This document shows, piece by piece, positions 61,609 through 64,000 of a DNA stretch of 64,000 nucleotides (position 1 is its first letter; every line of letters begins with the position of its first letter). The DNA is from Puccinia triticina (Eukaryota > Basidiomycota > Pucciniomycetes > Pucciniales > Pucciniaceae): the NCBI RefSeq assembly GCF_026914185.1, contig NC_070561.1, forward strand, positions 1,178,001 through 1,242,000, in the 5' to 3' direction. Below the pieces are notes generated by a model. It did not search any database and was not told where the DNA came from. It was given only the letters and a program-made list of their open reading frames with translations. The translations under genes were made by a program, and so were the position numbers.

Positions 61609-62160
61609 ACGAGTTGAAGGCGAAGAAGACTGTAGAGAGAAATAAGGTTAGTTTGATTATTATAAACCCCACTCACTATTGATTGTAGTAAGGTTGGCGG
61701 GTTTTTTATGTGTAATAATCTTGGGGGAAAGGTCTCTCCAGAGGAAAGATCCCCCCCTTTTATATTACAGGGACCTGATCCTCCTTCGAGTCAAGGCCCC
61801 AGAGGGATCCTTAACTCCAAGGAGGGGGAAGAGGTCCACGGAATTCATAGGAGGAATTACATGAAAAATTATGTAATCTCTCTATGTATGGTAAATCTAT
61901 AGAGAGATATACTCCATTAGTACATTATTATTCTCAATCAAGGTAAATACATAATAAGTGTGAAATCATACAGTTTAGTACATATAAAGTGATGATTGCA
62001 ACAAAAGTAATATTATAAGACAACAGGAGGGGTTGAACACAGGATCTTACACAAGATCAAGATCAACCTTAAGGTAGCCTTTAGCCATTGGGTTACATGA
62101 GATGTAATTGTCGTTGTAGGCACATGGACAATTGTCTCAGTGGCTGACAGGAGAGCTGAA

Positions 62161-64000
62161 TAGAGATGGCAATCGGGTACTTGTTGCCGGGTACCCGGTA
62201 CCCGTTGGCAGGTACCCGTTTGGCCCAACAGGTACCCGCCGGCGGGTGCCGGGTGCGGGTGCGGGTGTCCAGAAGTCTGGGGGTGAGGAAGGCGGGTACC
62301 TGGACGGGTACCCGCCCAACTTTCCCAGCGCTGGGACGGGGGGAATCAAGGGCAGCCTTGGTTTTTGCGTGTCCCACGGTCTGGATCTCCAATTCGGCGC
62401 CGGATATCAATTGACCCCTATTCCTAGTCCACGGCACCAACTCCTTATCCTCCCCAACCCACCTAACCTATCCCCATCCACCATGGCAGGAAACGTCGCA
62501 AGGAATCGGAATCACAAGCACCTGAAACCTCGGGGTCTGAAAGGCCTGCTCAATCTCAAGACCAAACACGCCAGAAGAAACACACCAGTACAACTGTGGT
62601 TGTCAACGATTCGGATGATGAACAACAAGGATCCAATGGTGACCGTGCAACGTCTCAGGGGCTGTCCGATGAACAAGAGCTGAGCAAGTCTCTCATAAAT
62701 ATAATCCTCATCATCGGTCAGCTGAAAAAAATTAAAAGACTAACCTCATGTTCTTCATTAAAGATTAAAGGGCACTGAAAGTGCATTGAAATCAACTCAG
62801 CTCGTGTTATGCTTCTTACAACCGCCCAGAGCTATCCGACCAGTTGGACAAAAATGGCCGAAAGATGATAGCTTACCCTTGTAAAATGTGAGTTATTTTT
62901 CTTTTTCTCCAACGGGTTTTTTCAATTTAATCTACTGACACACTGTTTCCATGATAGCTGTGGGACTAAAATTCACCACCCCACATACGACACCTCTCCA
63001 ACAAACCTTTCCAAGCACATTGCTGCTTGCCTTAAGAAACGACAAGAAGTCGAGGAAACACAAAAATTGGCTTCCCTGGGGGTTTTGGGCACTGGAGACA
63101 TTGATCCACGGGAGGTAAGTCAACCAAAATCCTTCTCTCCCCCAGAAATAGTCAGGAGATCCACATATTTACATTGTCGATTACCACAGGTGCCCCAGCT
63201 ATGTGCGATATGGTGCGCAGAGGGTGCTCAGCCATTTTCGGCTCTTGGGGAACAGGCGCACAGATCCATATTGCACCCGGAGGTCTTGAAGAACCTACCT
63301 AAACGACGGGCTGTTTCCTCCGACATCACCCGTTTATATTGCGCAGTCCAAGAGAACTTCATCAAATCCCTTGCGGTGAGATTCCTTTTTCACTCATCAG
63401 AGTTCTCGTGTTTTTTCTTATGAATTGATTTTTTCTCACTAGAAACATAAGGGAGCAATGTATCTAGGGCTAGACGCTTGGCAGTCACCAAACGGTTACA
63501 ATGTTCTTGGAACGGTCATATATCGCTTGGTCAAGGATGGTACGGGTGGTTTTGAATTGGAGGCCATGCCTCTGGACTTTGTGATGTTAAAAGAAAGACA
63601 CACAGGTGTTTATCTAGCCGACACAGTACGTGTTATTGTCGAGAAATTTGGAGTTCAAAACCAGGTAAACACTCTCATGCTTCTGAATTGGCTTTCAATT
63701 TTTTTGGTTTTGTTTTGCATTTTTTCCACAGATCTGTGGTATTGTTACAGACAACGCTTCCAACAACAAGAGCATGATCAACGAGATCAAAAAATTTAAG
63801 TGGCCCCAATTCAAAGGCCAATCAAATTGGGTTCGATGTTTTGCACACATCTTGAATCTGATTGCCCAGGTTATAATGCGACCATTTGGAAGCCACAAGA
63901 AAAAGAAAACTAACAGCTATTTGGATGATGGAGAAGACTCGGAAAACTCCGATGACAATCAAAATGAGGTTGAACATCCAGACGAGCAAATTCTAGGGTA
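62161..64000 (+). mobile_element. Second hAT element, 5' part (continues past the window)
   Basis: Begins TAGAGATGGCAATCGGGTAC followed by several GGGTACCCG repeats (62190-62320), the typical terminal and subterminal sequence of one hAT lineage. It is followed by a hAT transposase gene. The right end and TSD are outside the window. Confidence 0.75.
62484..64000 (+). CDS. hAT transposase, partial (3' end beyond window)
   Basis: Exons recognised: up to 62887 (RPELSDQLDKNGRKMIAYPC), 62958-63114, 63190-63375, 63443-63664 and 63732 to the edge. All introns are GT-AG (70, 75, 67 and 67 bp), and the 75-bp intron is also open in frame. The BED finger is C-x2-C in PCKICGTKIHH with H-x4-C in SKHIAACLKK. 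The catalytic core begins YLGLDAWQSPNGYNVLGT, then ICGIVTDNASNNKSM and WVRCFAHILNLIAQVIMRPF, highly characteristic of hAT transposases. The start is uncertain: the ATG at 62484 (CCACCATGG) is in a different frame from the acidic GRKRRKESESQAPETSG reading that follows, so a frameshift or another exon may exist. Confidence 0.75.

Larger units (their letters stand above)
59755..62160. other. AT-rich gene-free region with minor repeats
   Basis: No supported ORF. It contains four GAGTCCYGCGACTC near-palindromes spaced by AATGAATTA-like DNA (60531-60655), a TATAAGAAGC motif at about 60998 that may belong to a solo LTR, and a strong hairpin at 61562-61608. The last 100 bp abut the hAT end at 62161. 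Confidence 0.45.

Overview
The window looks like a transposon-packed, gene-poor stretch of a basidiomycete genome, most likely a rust fungus (Pucciniales). The reasons are short GT-AG introns (60-130 bp), a Pik1-type PI 4-kinase fragment, a two-exon gene of a type I associate with rust paralogous families, and a dense nest of Ty3/gypsy, Ty1/copia, hAT and TIR elements. There is no bacterial signal: no operons and no Shine-Dalgarno sites.

Layout. 1-5.1 kb: AT-rich DNA, nested TIR elements, two arrays of imperfect hairpins (arms GATGACCGG / CCGGTCATC) and a broken Tc1/IS630-type transposase. 5.1-10.9 kb: gypsy element A, a chromovirus with near-identical LTRs, TSD CTTTA and a primer site that matches its own LTR (Tf1-like self-priming). 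11.3-18.1 kb: low-copy islands with a coiled-coil protein, exon-like remnants, a two-exon 429-aa gene, a 55-aa predicted secreted peptide and an Arg/Asp/Glu-repeat pseudogene. 18.7-25.4 kb: small TIR elements and a four-exon hAT transposase gene (970 aa) between two inverted, TAA-flanked short elements. 26.8-29.2 kb: a Pik1 fragment without the kinase domain, interrupted by the intact copia element (29.2-34.95 kb, TSD AGAAC, half-tRNA-Tyr primer site). 35-38.8 kb: AT-rich DNA, two more hairpin arrays and an old LTR relic.

38.8-59.6 kb is one nested retrotransposon stack. Gypsy element B (minus orientation, TSD ACGTT) is decayed: it has three in-frame nonsense codons, and its two LTRs differ only by transitions. 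Gypsy element C (11.97 kb, identical LTRs, 4-bp TSD CCGG) sits inside B's 3' LTR. A 355-bp TRIM (130-bp identical LTRs, TSD CACTC) sits inside B's pol. The TRIM LTRs contain a tRNA-like sequence with pol III A and B boxes. Element C carries, between pol and its 3' LTR, a plus-strand (antisense) gene with its own TATA box and four exons joined by three canonical introns, encoding an unrecognised 366-aa protein. The related element B has no such gene. I consider the antisense cargo gene and the pol III-type TRIM the best candidates for something undescribed. 59.6-62.1 kb: AT-rich repeats. 62.16-64 kb: the 5' part of a second hAT element running off the window.

All splice models were derived by eye from frame continuity and splice-site consensus. 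No database search was possible.
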